Shown here piece by piece: positions 8,081 through 18,056 of a stretch of 64,000 bases of DNA. The position numbers were made by a program, and so were the translations under genes. Positions within the stretch are counted from its first letter, which is position 1. Each line of letters opens with the position of its first letter. This DNA comes from Arsenicibacter rosenii (GTDB lineage: Bacteria; Bacteroidota; Bacteroidia; Cytophagales; Spirosomataceae), in NCBI RefSeq assembly GCF_001870735.1, contig NZ_MORL01000004.1, forward strand, positions 1-64,000. Direction: 5' to 3'. The notes beneath the pieces were generated by a model. It was not told where the DNA came from. It did no database searches and was given only the letters and a program-made list of their open reading frames with translations.

Positions 8081-8189
8081 GGTCTCTGTTGTTTTGGTTA
8101 AAATGAAGCCCAAAGTAAGTATGTTTCGTGACTTCTTGCTAACCAGCAAACCACTTTATCTGATCATTGTTAGGTTTATTGACTAAATG

Positions 8190-8873
8190 TCAATTCAGGT
8201 GAAAGGGCTGCGAATCGGTATTTATCAGCTTCGACTGATGAATCAGCCCCAGAATCAGCAGGCCAATCACAATGGCACTGATAATCTGAATCGTTGATAC
8301 CAGGTTAAAGACCGACGACTCACTTTTTGACTCCATCATCAGCGCTTTCCCTTCAGCCGACTGAATGGCAGTCAGTTCGTGTACCTCTCCCATCAGCGCC
8401 TGAAACGTTTGGGCATTTTTCCCTTTTACCAGTTCATCCAGTGCCTGTGTTTTATCGCTGCGGTACAATGTCTGCAATTCCGTTTCCTGACCACGGTATT
8501 GAGCCAGCTGCTGTTTAAAGAGCCGGAGTCCTCTGGTTTCTCCGTCGACCAGAAACGTTTTTTCATAGGCCGTCAGCAGGGAGTCAATCCGCCGCTGGTG
8601 TAGCCGTTGCTGGCTGATAAACAAAGGTTCATCAATCGAACGACCCAGAATCATTTGCTTTTGCAGGGCAATGCGCTTGTTGAACAGATTTTCTGTCAGG
8701 TACACCATATCAATGGCAGGCATCAACCGGTCGGCATAAATAGATGAGAACGACTGATCGATGCTGCGGATATTCTTTCGGGAAATAAGGGTATTCAGCG
8801 TGATGATGGCCATGATGCCGCTTAAGAGCAGAGCCGCCTTGATTTTCTGTTGAATGACAAATGACCACTTCAT
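8190..8873 (-). CDS. Four-helix-bundle MCP-type sensor domain protein without output domain
   Basis: A 227-residue protein with a membrane span at about residues 12-30, a long helical periplasmic region, a second span at about 195-217 and a short cytoplasmic tail. This is the layout of a 4HB_MCP ligand-sensing module. HAMP, methyl-accepting and kinase domains are all missing, so any signal must pass to a separate partner. Such stand-alone proteins are recurrent in Cytophagales and usually annotated only as MCP four-helix-bundle proteins. It stands alone between the peptidase and the divergent plug-protein gene. Confidence 0.75.
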   Translation of the reverse strand: MKWSFVIQQKIKAALLLSGIMAIITLNTLISRKNIRSIDQSFSSIYADRLMPAIDMVYLTENLFNKRIALQKQMILGRSIDEPLFISQQRLHQRRIDSLLTAYEKTFLVDGETRGLRLFKQQLAQYRGQETELQTLYRSDKTQALDELVKGKNAQTFQALMGEVHELTAIQSAEGKALMMESKSESSVFNLVSTIQIISAIVIGLLILGLIHQSKLINTDSQPFHLN

Positions 8874-8920
8874 AACCGTTTTTCTATTGAGTATTACGCA
8901 GAAGCAGTCCGGCAGACTGC

Positions 8921-8928
8921 TATATTTG
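8921..8928 (+). promoter_or_regulatory. -7 promoter box TATATTTG
   Basis: Exact TAnnTTTG match 86 bp before the ATG of the large plug-domain gene. No -33 element at the usual distance was found, so confidence is moderate. Confidence 0.45.
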
Positions 8929-9014
8929 TAACGAACCTACAAAAAATTGTATAATAACACCTAATCGGTGGGCGGTTAGTTTACCAAAACAGTGTTAAGC
9001 TCCTTAACTTGTCT

Positions 9015-12000
9015 ATGAAATCCGTGCATATCACGCGTCTGCTGGTTTTTCTGTGTTGCCTGACCGGTTGGTGGCTGGCAGGAAACAAAGCGGCAGCACA
9101 GGTACCAGTCACGACACTCCGCGGCACGGTAACCGATGCGGAAACACATCAGCCCATCCCGGCGGCCAATGTATATCTGAGCGGAACGACCAAAGGCACT
9201 ACGACCGATGAAAAAGGTAATTATGTGCTGCCCAACGTTCCGCAGAATACGGTTGAACTGGTTGTATCCTTTACGGGTTATGAACCCTTCCGGCAACGCC
9301 TGCGCCCTACCGGCAAACCGGTCGATGTGGCCCTGCGAATCACGATGTTGCAGGAACTGGTTGTTGTGGCCAAACGGGATAAGGAATGGCTTCAGCGCGC
9401 CCGTACCGTCGAAAAAGAACTGCTTGGCCAATCGCCGTTTGCCGGCGACTGCCGCCTGCTCAACGCCGAAGTGCTGAGCTTTACAGAAACCGCCGGCGTG
9501 TTATCAGCCCGTGCAGCCGAACCCCTCCAGTTTGAGAATCAGTCGCTGGGCTATCGGATTACCTACCAGCTCATTAACTTCCGGTTTGAGCCGGGCCGCG
9601 GCACATTTTATGCAGGTCTCCCGCTTTTTACTGAACTCACACCTACATCAGACAAACAAATACGTCAGTGGCAGCGTAACCGGTTGCAGGCCTACCGCGG
9701 GTCACTGCGCCATTTTATGACCGCGCTCCTGCAAAACCGGCTGGAAGAAGAGAAATTTTTGGTCTATCGTGAAGACATTACCATACCTATTGCCAAAAAC
9801 TCCGTACCGATGCTGAGCAGCGAGCTGGGCAATCACCTCAAACCGTTTGATGCACAGGCCGCACTAACGGCCGGTCAGGTGTCGGCGGAACGGGTGCTGA
9901 CGAGCTACCTGCCGCTGGTGGTTTTCTATACGCCGGTATCGTCCCGCTTTTCCCCCTACCGCGATGCACAATATGCTTACTCACAACTGGTTTTTCCGCA
10001 ACGTTCCATCGACATCAGCACAAGCGGGCTCATTGTGAAACCCAATGGCTTTGAAGCACGCGGGTATCTGAGTAATGACCGGCTGGCCAATGCCTTACCT
10101 GATGACTGGGCTCCCGAAACACCCGTAAACGGTACTCAACCGTCAAAACAGGTCCCCCAAACCAACCTGCCAGCTCTCACCACATCGCTAATCCGTCCTG
10201 CCGACAAACGAATTGACTCGCTCCGGCGAGCCTGGAACACGTCGCCGGTATCGGGCAGCAAGGCGTTATTTGTCCATATTGATAAACCGGTATACCTCAC
10301 CGGCGACCGTATCTGGTGTAGTGTGTATGCCCTGCAACGCCAGACTCATCAGCCCGATACCAGCGATACCGGACCGGCCGTGCGGCTTGAACTCTGGTCT
10401 GCAAACCGGCAGCTGGTGAGCCAGCAGTGGGTTGCCATCCATACCGGCCGGGGCGAAGGTTCTGTATATCTGCCGGATTCGCTGGCTGGTGGCGTGTACC
10501 AACTCCGCGCCTACTCCGATGCCGACCGGTTCAGTAATCGTCCGGCATTCGAGCGCACTATATCTGTTCTGCAATCAACTGCACAATCGTCATCTCCAGC
10601 CAGTAGTCTGCCTGTACAAGGTAACCTTGAGATCCAGATCTTACCCGAAGGCGGGCATATGGTGGCTGGCTTACCTGTCCGTTTAGGAATCAGGGCCATT
10701 AATGCAGAAGGGAAAGGACAATCCGTGCAAGGGCACATCCTTAACGCTGCCGGTCAGGAACTTACACGCTTTCAGACCAATGGCCTTGGTTTTGGACTGG
10801 CCGAATTAACGGCGGCTCCAGCTCCGTCGCAGCAGCTTACAGCGAAGCTGCAAGCTCCGCAAAACGGGCAGGTTACCCTCCCGGCTTCCCTTCCCGAAGG
10901 CCTGACGCTGCGCACCAGCCTGGCCGCGGACTCCAGTCAGATTCTGGTACGCATTATGGGTTCGGAGGCTTATCAGCACAGCACTGCCTACCTGATTGCC
11001 CAAAGCCGTGGCCGGGTAGTGGATGCACTGGTTTTGGGATTATCGGGTAAACCGGCAGAGCTGACAATTAACACCACTAAATTTCCGGCGGGCATTGCAC
11101 AACTGACAGTGTACGATTCGCTGGGCCGTCCGCAGGCCGAACGGCTTGTCTTCATCCCTGAACGACGGCCAGCCATTCAGGCTGGTTTTGATCTGTCGTC
11201 GGCTCCGGCTGCCAATCAAACCACCATTACCCTCCGGCTGAGCGATGGCACACCTGTTCCTGTGCAGGCCCTGTTATCGGTCGCCGTTACAAGCGACGCG
11301 CAGGTACCGGCCGATACCATGGCCGCTGACATACCCGTACACTTGTTGCTGACCGGCGAATTATCCGGTGTGGTGGAGCAGCCCCGCGTCTATTTCCGGA
11401 ATCGTTCCCGGAAAACCTATCAGGCACTTGATCAGGTGTTGTTAACCCAGGGGTGGCGGCATTTTCGCGTGCAGCCGGTTATAGATGTGGCAGCGAAAGC
11501 CACTCAAACCGGCAATATAACCTTACGGGGACAGGTGGTCAACCTGCAGAATGAGCCGCTGAACGGACTGAAGATGGTCTTGTCGGTTATCGGCGGACCG
11601 CAGTGGCAGGTCCGGGAAGTCTTTACCGACAAGGAGGGGCGTTTTCTTATACACGGACTGGTCCTGACGGATTCAACGCAGCTGCGGGTTCAGCTTTCTG
11701 ATGCATCTAAACGAGAGATCAAGGCAAAGGTCATTTTTGACAATAATGTAGGGACATTTCTGCCCGGCCCTATGCTGTCACCCATCGATCCGGTACCGGC
11801 CACGCTGACCGCTCTGCTGGCTGGTGGCCGTGAGCGGCAATCGGCAGATCCGGCTCTGTATCGGCAGGCAGGCAGCAAACTCTTGAAAGAAGTCATCGTG
11901 AAGGCACCGGGCACTGATGAGCGCCCTGAAAGCATCCGCAGACGGAGTATGCATGACCGCGTTGATCAGACTATTATTATTACTGACCAGAAGCGCGCCG

Positions 12001-12650
12001 GTCAGACAAGTCTATACACGCTGCTTCGCAACCTGTCAGGCATCAGCGTGACCGAGGTCGACAACAAAGGGAGTCTCGCCTATAATGTCCGTATTTACGG
12101 CGTTGGCCCAACGGCAGGGGTCACCAGTATTAATGCGACAGCGCGCTCGCTGGATGCCAATCCGTATACGGCCAAACAAGTCGTCAGTAATACGTTTTCC
12201 AATCCGTTATTCCTCATTGACGGTTATCCGGTTCAGGATGACGATGGGCGGCAGTTGCTCCTGTTTCAGGCGGCTGACATTGAACGTATTGAGATCCTGA
12301 AAAGCGCTACAGCCAGTGTATACGGAGTCCGGGGTAATAACGGTATTATCGCTTTTTATACCCGTCAGGGAGCTGGCACAACCAGCAATGCAGGCAGTAC
12401 AGCCTTTTACAAACTCCCGGGTTACACTGTCTACCGCGACTTTTTTACCACCCGCTATCCTGCGGGGCGAACACCGGCACAACCGGCTTTGCAGGATGTG
12501 ATCGGCTGGTTTCCGGCCGCCTTTACCGACAAGCAGGGTCGTTTTGAAGCACAGTTACCGGTACCAAAACTGCCGGCCCGGACACGTATTACGATTCAGG
12601 GCATTACGCCATCAGGCGACCCTGTTTCCATTAGCCAGCCGCTTAACTAA
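9015..12650 (+). CDS. Barrel-less TonB-plug protein with carboxypeptidase-regulatory and MG2-like domains
   Basis: A 1211-residue exported protein with a signal peptide ending near GNKAAAQ. Domains in order: a CarboxypepD_reg-like domain (about 35-120, GTVTDAETHQPIPAANVYLS); an unassigned region; a macroglobulin MG2-like strand domain (about 420-520, VHIDKPVYLTGDRIW); a second regulatory-like domain (about 838-905, LRGQVVNLQNEPLNGLKM); and a TonB-receptor plug (about 985-1120, with FLIDGYPVQ and ADIERIEILKSATASVYG). A receptor would continue into a beta-barrel of some 600 residues, but only about 90 residues follow. Such proteins are known in Bacteroidota but their function is not. TTG at 9009 is an alternative start; the ATG at 9015 gives a normal signal peptide. 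Confidence 0.85.
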   Translation: MKSVHITRLLVFLCCLTGWWLAGNKAAAQVPVTTLRGTVTDAETHQPIPAANVYLSGTTKGTTTDEKGNYVLPNVPQNTVELVVSFTGYEPFRQRLRPTGKPVDVALRITMLQELVVVAKRDKEWLQRARTVEKELLGQSPFAGDCRLLNAEVLSFTETAGVLSARAAEPLQFENQSLGYRITYQLINFRFEPGRGTFYAGLPLFTELTPTSDKQIRQWQRNRLQAYRGSLRHFMTALLQNRLEEEKFLVYREDITIPIAKNSVPMLSSELGNHLKPFDAQAALTAGQVSAERVLTSYLPLVVFYTPVSSRFSPYRDAQYAYSQLVFPQRSIDISTSGLIVKPNGFEARGYLSNDRLANALPDDWAPETPVNGTQPSKQVPQTNLPALTTSLIRPADKRIDSLRRAWNTSPVSGSKALFVHIDKPVYLTGDRIWCSVYALQRQTHQPDTSDTGPAVRLELWSANRQLVSQQWVAIHTGRGEGSVYLPDSLAGGVYQLRAYSDADRFSNRPAFERTISVLQSTAQSSSPASSLPVQGNLEIQILPEGGHMVAGLPVRLGIRAINAEGKGQSVQGHILNAAGQELTRFQTNGLGFGLAELTAAPAPSQQLTAKLQAPQNGQVTLPASLPEGLTLRTSLAADSSQILVRIMGSEAYQHSTAYLIAQSRGRVVDALVLGLSGKPAELTINTTKFPAGIAQLTVYDSLGRPQAERLVFIPERRPAIQAGFDLSSAPAANQTTITLRLSDGTPVPVQALLSVAVTSDAQVPADTMAADIPVHLLLTGELSGVVEQPRVYFRNRSRKTYQALDQVLLTQGWRHFRVQPVIDVAAKATQTGNITLRGQVVNLQNEPLNGLKMVLSVIGGPQWQVREVFTDKEGRFLIHGLVLTDSTQLRVQLSDASKREIKAKVIFDNNVGTFLPGPMLSPIDPVPATLTALLAGGRERQSADPALYRQAGSKLLKEVIVKAPGTDERPESIRRRSMHDRVDQTIIITDQKRAGQTSLYTLLRNLSGISVTEVDNKGSLAYNVRIYGVGPTAGVTSINATARSLDANPYTAKQVVSNTFSNPLFLIDGYPVQDDDGRQLLLFQAADIERIEILKSATASVYGVRGNNGIIAFYTRQGAGTTSNAGSTAFYKLPGYTVYRDFFTTRYPAGRTPAQPALQDVIGWFPAAFTDKQGRFEAQLPVPKLPARTRITIQGITPSGDPVSISQPLN

Positions 12651-12667
12651 CGCCGGTATATCCGGCG
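12651..12667. other. GC-rich hairpin after plug-protein gene
   Basis: CGCCGG (12651-12656) pairs with CCGGCG (12662-12667) directly after the stop codon. There is no U-run, so it may stabilise the 3' end rather than terminate. Confidence 0.35.
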
Positions 12668-12712
12668 CCCCGGCTGCTTTTATCCGTATACGTTTAAACC
12701 GATCTGACAAGC

Positions 12713-14146
12713 ATGCAACCGACGCGTCGCAACTTTATCAAAGGTGTCACGGCTACTACCGTAGTGGCCGCAACCGAGAGTATGGCAAGGCCTTTTTCCA
12801 TCATCAGAAATCTGAATAAGGTGAGCCCCAACGATAAAATCCGGATTGCTACCATCGGCATGGGGATTCAGGGAAATTACGATACACAGGCTGCTCTCCG
12901 CAATCCGGATGTTGAACTGGTTGCCGTGGCCGATCTGTACGACGGACGGCTTGAACATGCCCGAACGGCGTTCAGCAAAGACCTGTTTACTACCCGCGAC
13001 TATCGTGAAATCCTTGCCCGCAAAGACATTGATGCCGTGCTGATTGTCACACCCGACCACTGGCACGACCACATTACGATTGCCGCCCTGAAAGCAGGAA
13101 AGCACGTCTACTGCGAAAAGCCGATGGTGCACCACATCAATGAAGGCAAAGCGGTTATCGATGCCTGGAAAAAGTCTGGAAAAACCATGCAGGTAGGCAG
13201 TCAGCGGATCAGCAGCGCTGCCTTTCAGGAGGCCAAACGACTCGTACAGGCCGGCGACATCGGGGCCATCAACTACATCGAATCGAACAGCGACCGGTTT
13301 AATGCCATTGGTGCCTGGAACTACTCGATCCCGACGGATGCGTCTCCGCAAACCCTTGACTGGGACCGTTTTCTGGGCGACGCCCCCAAACGCCCGTTTG
13401 AGGCAGCCCGTTTTTTCCGCTGGCGGAATTACCGCGACTATGGCACCGGCGTGGCCGGCGACTTGTTCGTGCACCTCATTACAGGGGTCCACTTCGTCAC
13501 AAATTCAATGGGACCGAACCGGATTTATTCGTCCGGGAACCTCGCTTACTGGAAAGATGGCCGCGATGTACCGGATGTCATGACGAGTGTAATGGATTAC
13601 CCCAAATCCGATCAACACGAAGCGTTCCAGATGGTATTACGGGTCAACTTCGCCAATGCAGGCAAGATCAACAACATGACCCGCATTATCGGCAACGAGG
13701 GACAGATCGAATTTTCGGAAAATGGTCTCATTATGACGAAGAAAAAACTGCCGCTGGCACCCGGTTACGGAGGGTACGACAGTTATTTCACGTTTACCGA
13801 AGATGTACAGAAGGAGTTTACCAAACAGTACGACGCGAAATACCCGCCCGAGACCCGAACCGCCGAACCGGTCAAAGAAGTCCGGTTTGAATCGCCGAAA
13901 AACGACGATGCCCACGGCCGCCACTTCGGGGATTTCTTCGATAACATCCGGAAAGGCAGCCAGGGAACGATTGAAGATCCGGTTTTCGGTTTCCGCGCGG
14001 CAGCACCGGTGCTGGCTTGCAATGAAAGTTATTTCGAGAAAAAAGTCGTGTATTGGGACCCCGTGACCATGACTCAGAAAACCGGCCCCGGCCCCGCAAA
14101 GCCTGCCCCGCAGAAACCGGTGGCCGCTGCTGCGAAGAAAAAGTAA
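12713..14146 (+). CDS. Gfo/Idh/MocA family oxidoreductase, exported
   Basis: A 477-residue NAD(P)-dependent sugar oxidoreductase-like protein. Residues 1-30 form a twin-arginine-type leader (RRNFIKGVTATTVVAA), so it probably acts in the periplasm with a pre-bound cofactor. The Rossmann domain (about 42-165) has IATIGMGIQGN and the family marker EKPMVHH. The second domain has the aromatic-rich core NYRDYGTGVAGDLFVHL. A lysine/proline/alanine-rich tail ends the protein. The substrate is unknown; relatives act on inositols, glucose-fructose or glycosides. It is followed by a terminator and is not obviously in an operon. Confidence 0.9.
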   Translation: MQPTRRNFIKGVTATTVVAATESMARPFSIIRNLNKVSPNDKIRIATIGMGIQGNYDTQAALRNPDVELVAVADLYDGRLEHARTAFSKDLFTTRDYREILARKDIDAVLIVTPDHWHDHITIAALKAGKHVYCEKPMVHHINEGKAVIDAWKKSGKTMQVGSQRISSAAFQEAKRLVQAGDIGAINYIESNSDRFNAIGAWNYSIPTDASPQTLDWDRFLGDAPKRPFEAARFFRWRNYRDYGTGVAGDLFVHLITGVHFVTNSMGPNRIYSSGNLAYWKDGRDVPDVMTSVMDYPKSDQHEAFQMVLRVNFANAGKINNMTRIIGNEGQIEFSENGLIMTKKKLPLAPGYGGYDSYFTFTEDVQKEFTKQYDAKYPPETRTAEPVKEVRFESPKNDDAHGRHFGDFFDNIRKGSQGTIEDPVFGFRAAAPVLACNESYFEKKVVYWDPVTMTQKTGPGPAKPAPQKPVAAAAKKK

Positions 14147-14168
14147 CGTGTTTTCTGCCTGACCAACG

Positions 14169-14192
14169 AGGCGCGGACTTTCATCCGCGCCT
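14169..14192 (+). terminator. Rho-independent terminator after Gfo/Idh/MocA gene
   Basis: AGGCGCGGA (14169-14177) and TCCGCGCCT (14184-14192) pair around CTTTCA and are followed by TTTT. Confidence 0.8.
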
Positions 14193-14245
14193 TTTTGCGC
14201 TTATTTTCGGGCCTTTAAACCGGCCGCGCGCTACTCCCGATCAAC

Positions 14246-15961
14246 ATGACTAAACATCTCCTCTGGCTGGCATGCCTCATGCCGTTTTTTGCCCCTGCTC
14301 AATCGACCACCACGCTCGTTACCCGCTACGAAAAAACCAAAGGCCGGGAAACCGCCACCTATGCCGAAGTGATCGACTGGTATAAACAGCTCGACCGGCA
14401 ATATGAGCAGGCCAGGCTAATCGAGGTCGGCAAAACGGACATTGGCAAACCGCTTCACCTCTTCCTGATAGCGGCGGATAAAAACTTCCGGTCAACCCCG
14501 CAGCGCGTTACCCTGCTGATCAACAACGGCATTCACCCCGGCGAACCCGAAGGCATCGACGCCACGATGATGTGGGTACGCGACATGCTGAAGACAGGCA
14601 AGCTACCCAAACAGGTCTTACTGGCCATCGTGCCGGTCTATAACGTCGACGGATGCCTGAACCGCGGTGTTTCGCGTATCAACCAGAACGGCCCGATTGA
14701 ATACGGCTTCCGGGGCAATTCCCGTAATTTTGACCTGAACCGCGATTTTATCAAAAACGACACAGAAAACGCACGGTCGTGGCAACGGATGTTTCAGGAG
14801 CTGAAACCCCATGTTATGATCGACAACCATACCAGCAACGGCGCTGACTACCAGCACATTCTGACTTACTTTGCCACACAGAAAGATAAACTGCATCCGC
14901 TGGTTTCCGGCTATATGAGCCAGTCGTTTCAGCCGGAGCTGGACAAAGCCCTGACTGCCCGCCGGTTTGAGCCGGTGCCTTATGTAAACAACTTTTCGAA
15001 TACGCCGGAAAGCGGCATTGCAGGCTTCAATGACATGCCGCGCTACTCGTCGGGATACGCTGCTCTCTTCAACTGCTTCAGCTTTGTGGTCGAACTGCAC
15101 ATGCTGAAAGACTACCCGTCGCGGGTAGACGGTACGCGTGCGTTTATGGAAGAATCGCTGAAACTCATTGAGCGCGATGCAACGAAAATTGTGGCCAACA
15201 AGCAACAGGCCGATCAGGCGCTGACAACCCAGCCGACGTTTGCCGTGAGCTGGAAGTCAGACCGTTCCAGAACGGATTCGATCCCGTTTGCCGGCTTCCG
15301 TGCCGATTACAAACCCAGTGATGTGTCGGGTCTGAAACGGTTGTATTATGACCGGTCGGCCCCGTTCCGGAAGCAGATTGCCTATTGGAACTACTTTGTG
15401 CCGGATGTCCAGGTCAAACGCCCGAACGCCTACCTGATTCCGCAGGGCTGGACAGCCATTATCGAGCGGCTGGAGCGCAACGGTGTCCGACTGCAACGGC
15501 TCCGGAAAGATTCCACCCTGACGGTTAACGCCTACTATGTTACGGATGTGAAGAGCCCCGCCCGCCCCTACGAGGGTCATTTCCTGCACACAGGTGTACA
15601 GGTACGCACCGAAACGCTGACGATACAGGCATATGCCGGCGACGTACTTGTCCCGACCAATCAGGTTAGCAACCGGTATATCGTGGAGACCCTCGAACCT
15701 CAGGGCACTGACTCGTTTTTTGCCTGGAATTTTTTCGACAGCATACTCGATCAGAAAGAGCACTTTTCGGCCTATGTATTCGAGGATGTAGCGGCGGATC
15801 TGCTGAAAAAAGACCCCAAACTACAGCAGTTGCTGGCAGAGAAAAAAGCAGCCGACAAAGCCTTTGCCGAAAGTGCCGGGGCACAGCTGGAGTTTATTTA
15901 CCGGTACTCCCCGTATTACGAGCGAACGCATACCCGGTATCCGGTTTACCGGCTTGAGTAG
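14246..15961 (+). CDS. M14-family zinc carboxypeptidase, secreted
   Basis: A 571-residue protein with a signal peptide (MTKHLLWLACLMPFFAPAQ) and an M14 metallocarboxypeptidase fold. Zinc ligands are H97 and E100 (NNGIHPGEPEG) and H195 (MIDNHTSNG). GNSRNFDLNRDF supplies the family's substrate-binding Arg/Asn region, and E283 (VVELHML) is the likely catalytic glutamate. Such enzymes trim peptides or peptidoglycan-type amides outside the cytoplasm. The carboxy 200 residues are an extra domain seen in Bacteroidota members. The last 68 bp overlap the end of the opposite-strand kinase gene. Confidence 0.9.
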   Translation: MTKHLLWLACLMPFFAPAQSTTTLVTRYEKTKGRETATYAEVIDWYKQLDRQYEQARLIEVGKTDIGKPLHLFLIAADKNFRSTPQRVTLLINNGIHPGEPEGIDATMMWVRDMLKTGKLPKQVLLAIVPVYNVDGCLNRGVSRINQNGPIEYGFRGNSRNFDLNRDFIKNDTENARSWQRMFQELKPHVMIDNHTSNGADYQHILTYFATQKDKLHPLVSGYMSQSFQPELDKALTARRFEPVPYVNNFSNTPESGIAGFNDMPRYSSGYAALFNCFSFVVELHMLKDYPSRVDGTRAFMEESLKLIERDATKIVANKQQADQALTTQPTFAVSWKSDRSRTDSIPFAGFRADYKPSDVSGLKRLYYDRSAPFRKQIAYWNYFVPDVQVKRPNAYLIPQGWTAIIERLERNGVRLQRLRKDSTLTVNAYYVTDVKSPARPYEGHFLHTGVQVRTETLTIQAYAGDVLVPTNQVSNRYIVETLEPQGTDSFFAWNFFDSILDQKEHFSAYVFEDVAADLLKKDPKLQQLLAEKKAADKAFAESAGAQLEFIYRYSPYYERTHTRYPVYRLE

Positions 15962-17870
15962 CTAGTTGCGGCAGGAAAATCCGGAAGGTTGCTCCCTCGT
16001 CGGGGTGGCCTTCCGCAACAATGGTGCCTCCGTGATTTTCGGCCACCTTCTTGCAAATGGATAAACCAACGCCTGTACCCGAATAATTCTGTCTGGTGTG
16101 CAGGCGTTGAAATACTTCAAAAATCCGTTCTGCATACCGGGGTTCAAAACCGATTCCGTTGTCAGTCAGTGTAATCTCATAACAGGATCCACCGGCCTCG
16201 TTTAACGGTGCCGGTGCCTCACCGGCGTAGAGCACCTGACAGGTAATCTGAATCACGGGCGGGGTATGTTCCCGCCGGAACTTGATGGAGTTGGCAATCA
16301 GATTCTGAAACAACTGCCGTAGCTGAACCGCATCCCCCGATAAGGATGGCAAGGGATCACAAAAGACACTGGCATTGGTCTCCCGCATCGCCACATCCAG
16401 ATCTTCGAGTACTTCGCTGATGATCTCATTCAGGTTCACCACCCGGAACGCCTCCCGGTGGGTACTCACCCGCGAATATGCCAGCAAATCACGGATCAGT
16501 AATGACATACGGGCCGAAGCAGACTGCATCCGTACGATCAGGTCCCGGCCCGTTAAACCCAGCTGCGGTTCAAACTGATTCAGCAGCAAATCTCCGAACG
16601 ACTGAATTTTCCGCAGCGGCTCCTGCAAGTCATGACTGGCCACGTAGGCAAACTGCTGTAAACTCTCATTAGACCGCCGCAGTTCTTTGTTTATCGTTTC
16701 CAGCCGCGACTGATCCTGATAGCTCTGCGAAATATCGATGCCGGCCAGAATAAAGCCGTCCCCGAACTTAACAGCCGATAACCGGTACCAGTGATTGCCA
16801 AAATGCCGGTCGACCTCCATCCGTTCGTCTTTCTCAACCACATCGATGTACTTATCGAACGCACCGGTTGTTTTCAGAACGGGCGAAATGGTCAGCAAGG
16901 TGGTTTTGAGGGCCTCCTCAACGGTACTGTTGATAATTTCCGCCACCATCTGATTCATCAGCAGCACCTTAAAATCGGTAATGGTCCCCGATGCATCGCG
17001 TATCGACTCGTACTGCGCAAAACCGATCGGCGCATTTGTCAGCATGCTGTTGAGCAATTCTGCCTGCTGCTGTTTTTCTTCCTGGGATCGTTTCAGCTCG
17101 GTGATATCCAGAAACGAGAGCACAATGTGTTCATTTTTTCGTACGCCCTGTACCTGATACCAGAGATCGTAGCCATCGAACGTATAATGATTGTGGTACT
17201 GGATCGACTCGCCGGTCTCCGCCAGTTTTTTGTAGAGTTGCCAGATCCCGCTTTTTTCAATACCCGGAAATGTCTCCCGCATCGTACGGCCAACCAACTG
17301 AGCCGCTTTACGGCCGGTCATCCGTTCGGCCATCTGGTTAATCAGTTCGTAGCGCAGATCAATCACCTCACGCGTCTCCGGATCGCGGACAATGCCGTAT
17401 AAACCAATGGCAGTCAACGAACTATCTGTCACAAACTGAAGCTGTTCAATATGCCGCTGGCGCTCTTCCCGTGCCACTGTTTCGGCATCAATTTCGGCCG
17501 TACGGTCACGGGTAATACTGAGCACACCGTTTTCCCAGCGTTTCCGGTTTACGTAGAAATATTTTTTTACGAGGGGGTTATAATAGTTGTATTCTTTGGT
17601 AATCCCGGTCAGAAATACTTCCTTATATTGGTCAAAAAGCGTTTCGGCAAACCCGGCGATTGACTGGTTGTCTGCAACCAGCAATAAGCCTTCTTCGCAG
17701 GTAAACCCCTCGCCAGTTACTTCATGTGCTTTCTGGTTTACATACTGAAAGACAAAGTCCTGAATTTCACCTTGTTCATCCGAAACAGGCACAAGCCAGG
17801 CAATAGCGTCCGGTAAGTTATCCAATAGTTTTGTTTGCAGCGACGGAGACGCGCGCTCGAAGTCTGTCAT
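15894..17870 (-). CDS. Soluble PAS-domain sensor histidine kinase
   Basis: A 658-residue cytosolic kinase without membrane spans. Three PAS-like regions (about 15-130, 145-262 and 268-385) are followed by a HisKA domain with the phospho-acceptor H413 in YVASHDLQEPLRKIQ, and an HATPase domain (about 510-635) with the N box FQNLIANSIKF and G boxes DNGIGF and GTGVGLSI. No receiver is attached; the single-domain receiver at 19373 could be a partner, which is inference. ATG at 17870 is preferred over 17909 because the PAS region starts soon after. Its last 20 or so residues overlap the M14 gene. Confidence 0.9.
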   Translation of the reverse strand: MTDFERASPSLQTKLLDNLPDAIAWLVPVSDEQGEIQDFVFQYVNQKAHEVTGEGFTCEEGLLLVADNQSIAGFAETLFDQYKEVFLTGITKEYNYYNPLVKKYFYVNRKRWENGVLSITRDRTAEIDAETVAREERQRHIEQLQFVTDSSLTAIGLYGIVRDPETREVIDLRYELINQMAERMTGRKAAQLVGRTMRETFPGIEKSGIWQLYKKLAETGESIQYHNHYTFDGYDLWYQVQGVRKNEHIVLSFLDITELKRSQEEKQQQAELLNSMLTNAPIGFAQYESIRDASGTITDFKVLLMNQMVAEIINSTVEEALKTTLLTISPVLKTTGAFDKYIDVVEKDERMEVDRHFGNHWYRLSAVKFGDGFILAGIDISQSYQDQSRLETINKELRRSNESLQQFAYVASHDLQEPLRKIQSFGDLLLNQFEPQLGLTGRDLIVRMQSASARMSLLIRDLLAYSRVSTHREAFRVVNLNEIISEVLEDLDVAMRETNASVFCDPLPSLSGDAVQLRQLFQNLIANSIKFRREHTPPVIQITCQVLYAGEAPAPLNEAGGSCYEITLTDNGIGFEPRYAERIFEVFQRLHTRQNYSGTGVGLSICKKVAENHGGTIVAEGHPDEGATFRIFLPQLATQAGKPDTGYAFARNTGSTGK

Positions 17871-18056
17871 TACCGTGTCGGACCAAAAACGGAATAAATA
17901 AGTTGGCAAGATGTAACTCTTCCCGCATAATCAATAGCCACTAAATAGGTTTAATCTCACAATAATGCCGTAAGTGCACCAGTGTTCTTTCATATTTCCG
18001 GGAACCGGGTTGCCTGCCGGGCTGTTTCCCACTCAGCGCATAATCTGCCCTGTTTG

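Noticed and set aside
12680-13492. Long minus-strand frame opposite the Gfo/Idh/MocA gene
   Set aside because: High-GC codon use leaves open antisense frames; the plus-strand gene is clear and the antisense product has no recognisable feature.
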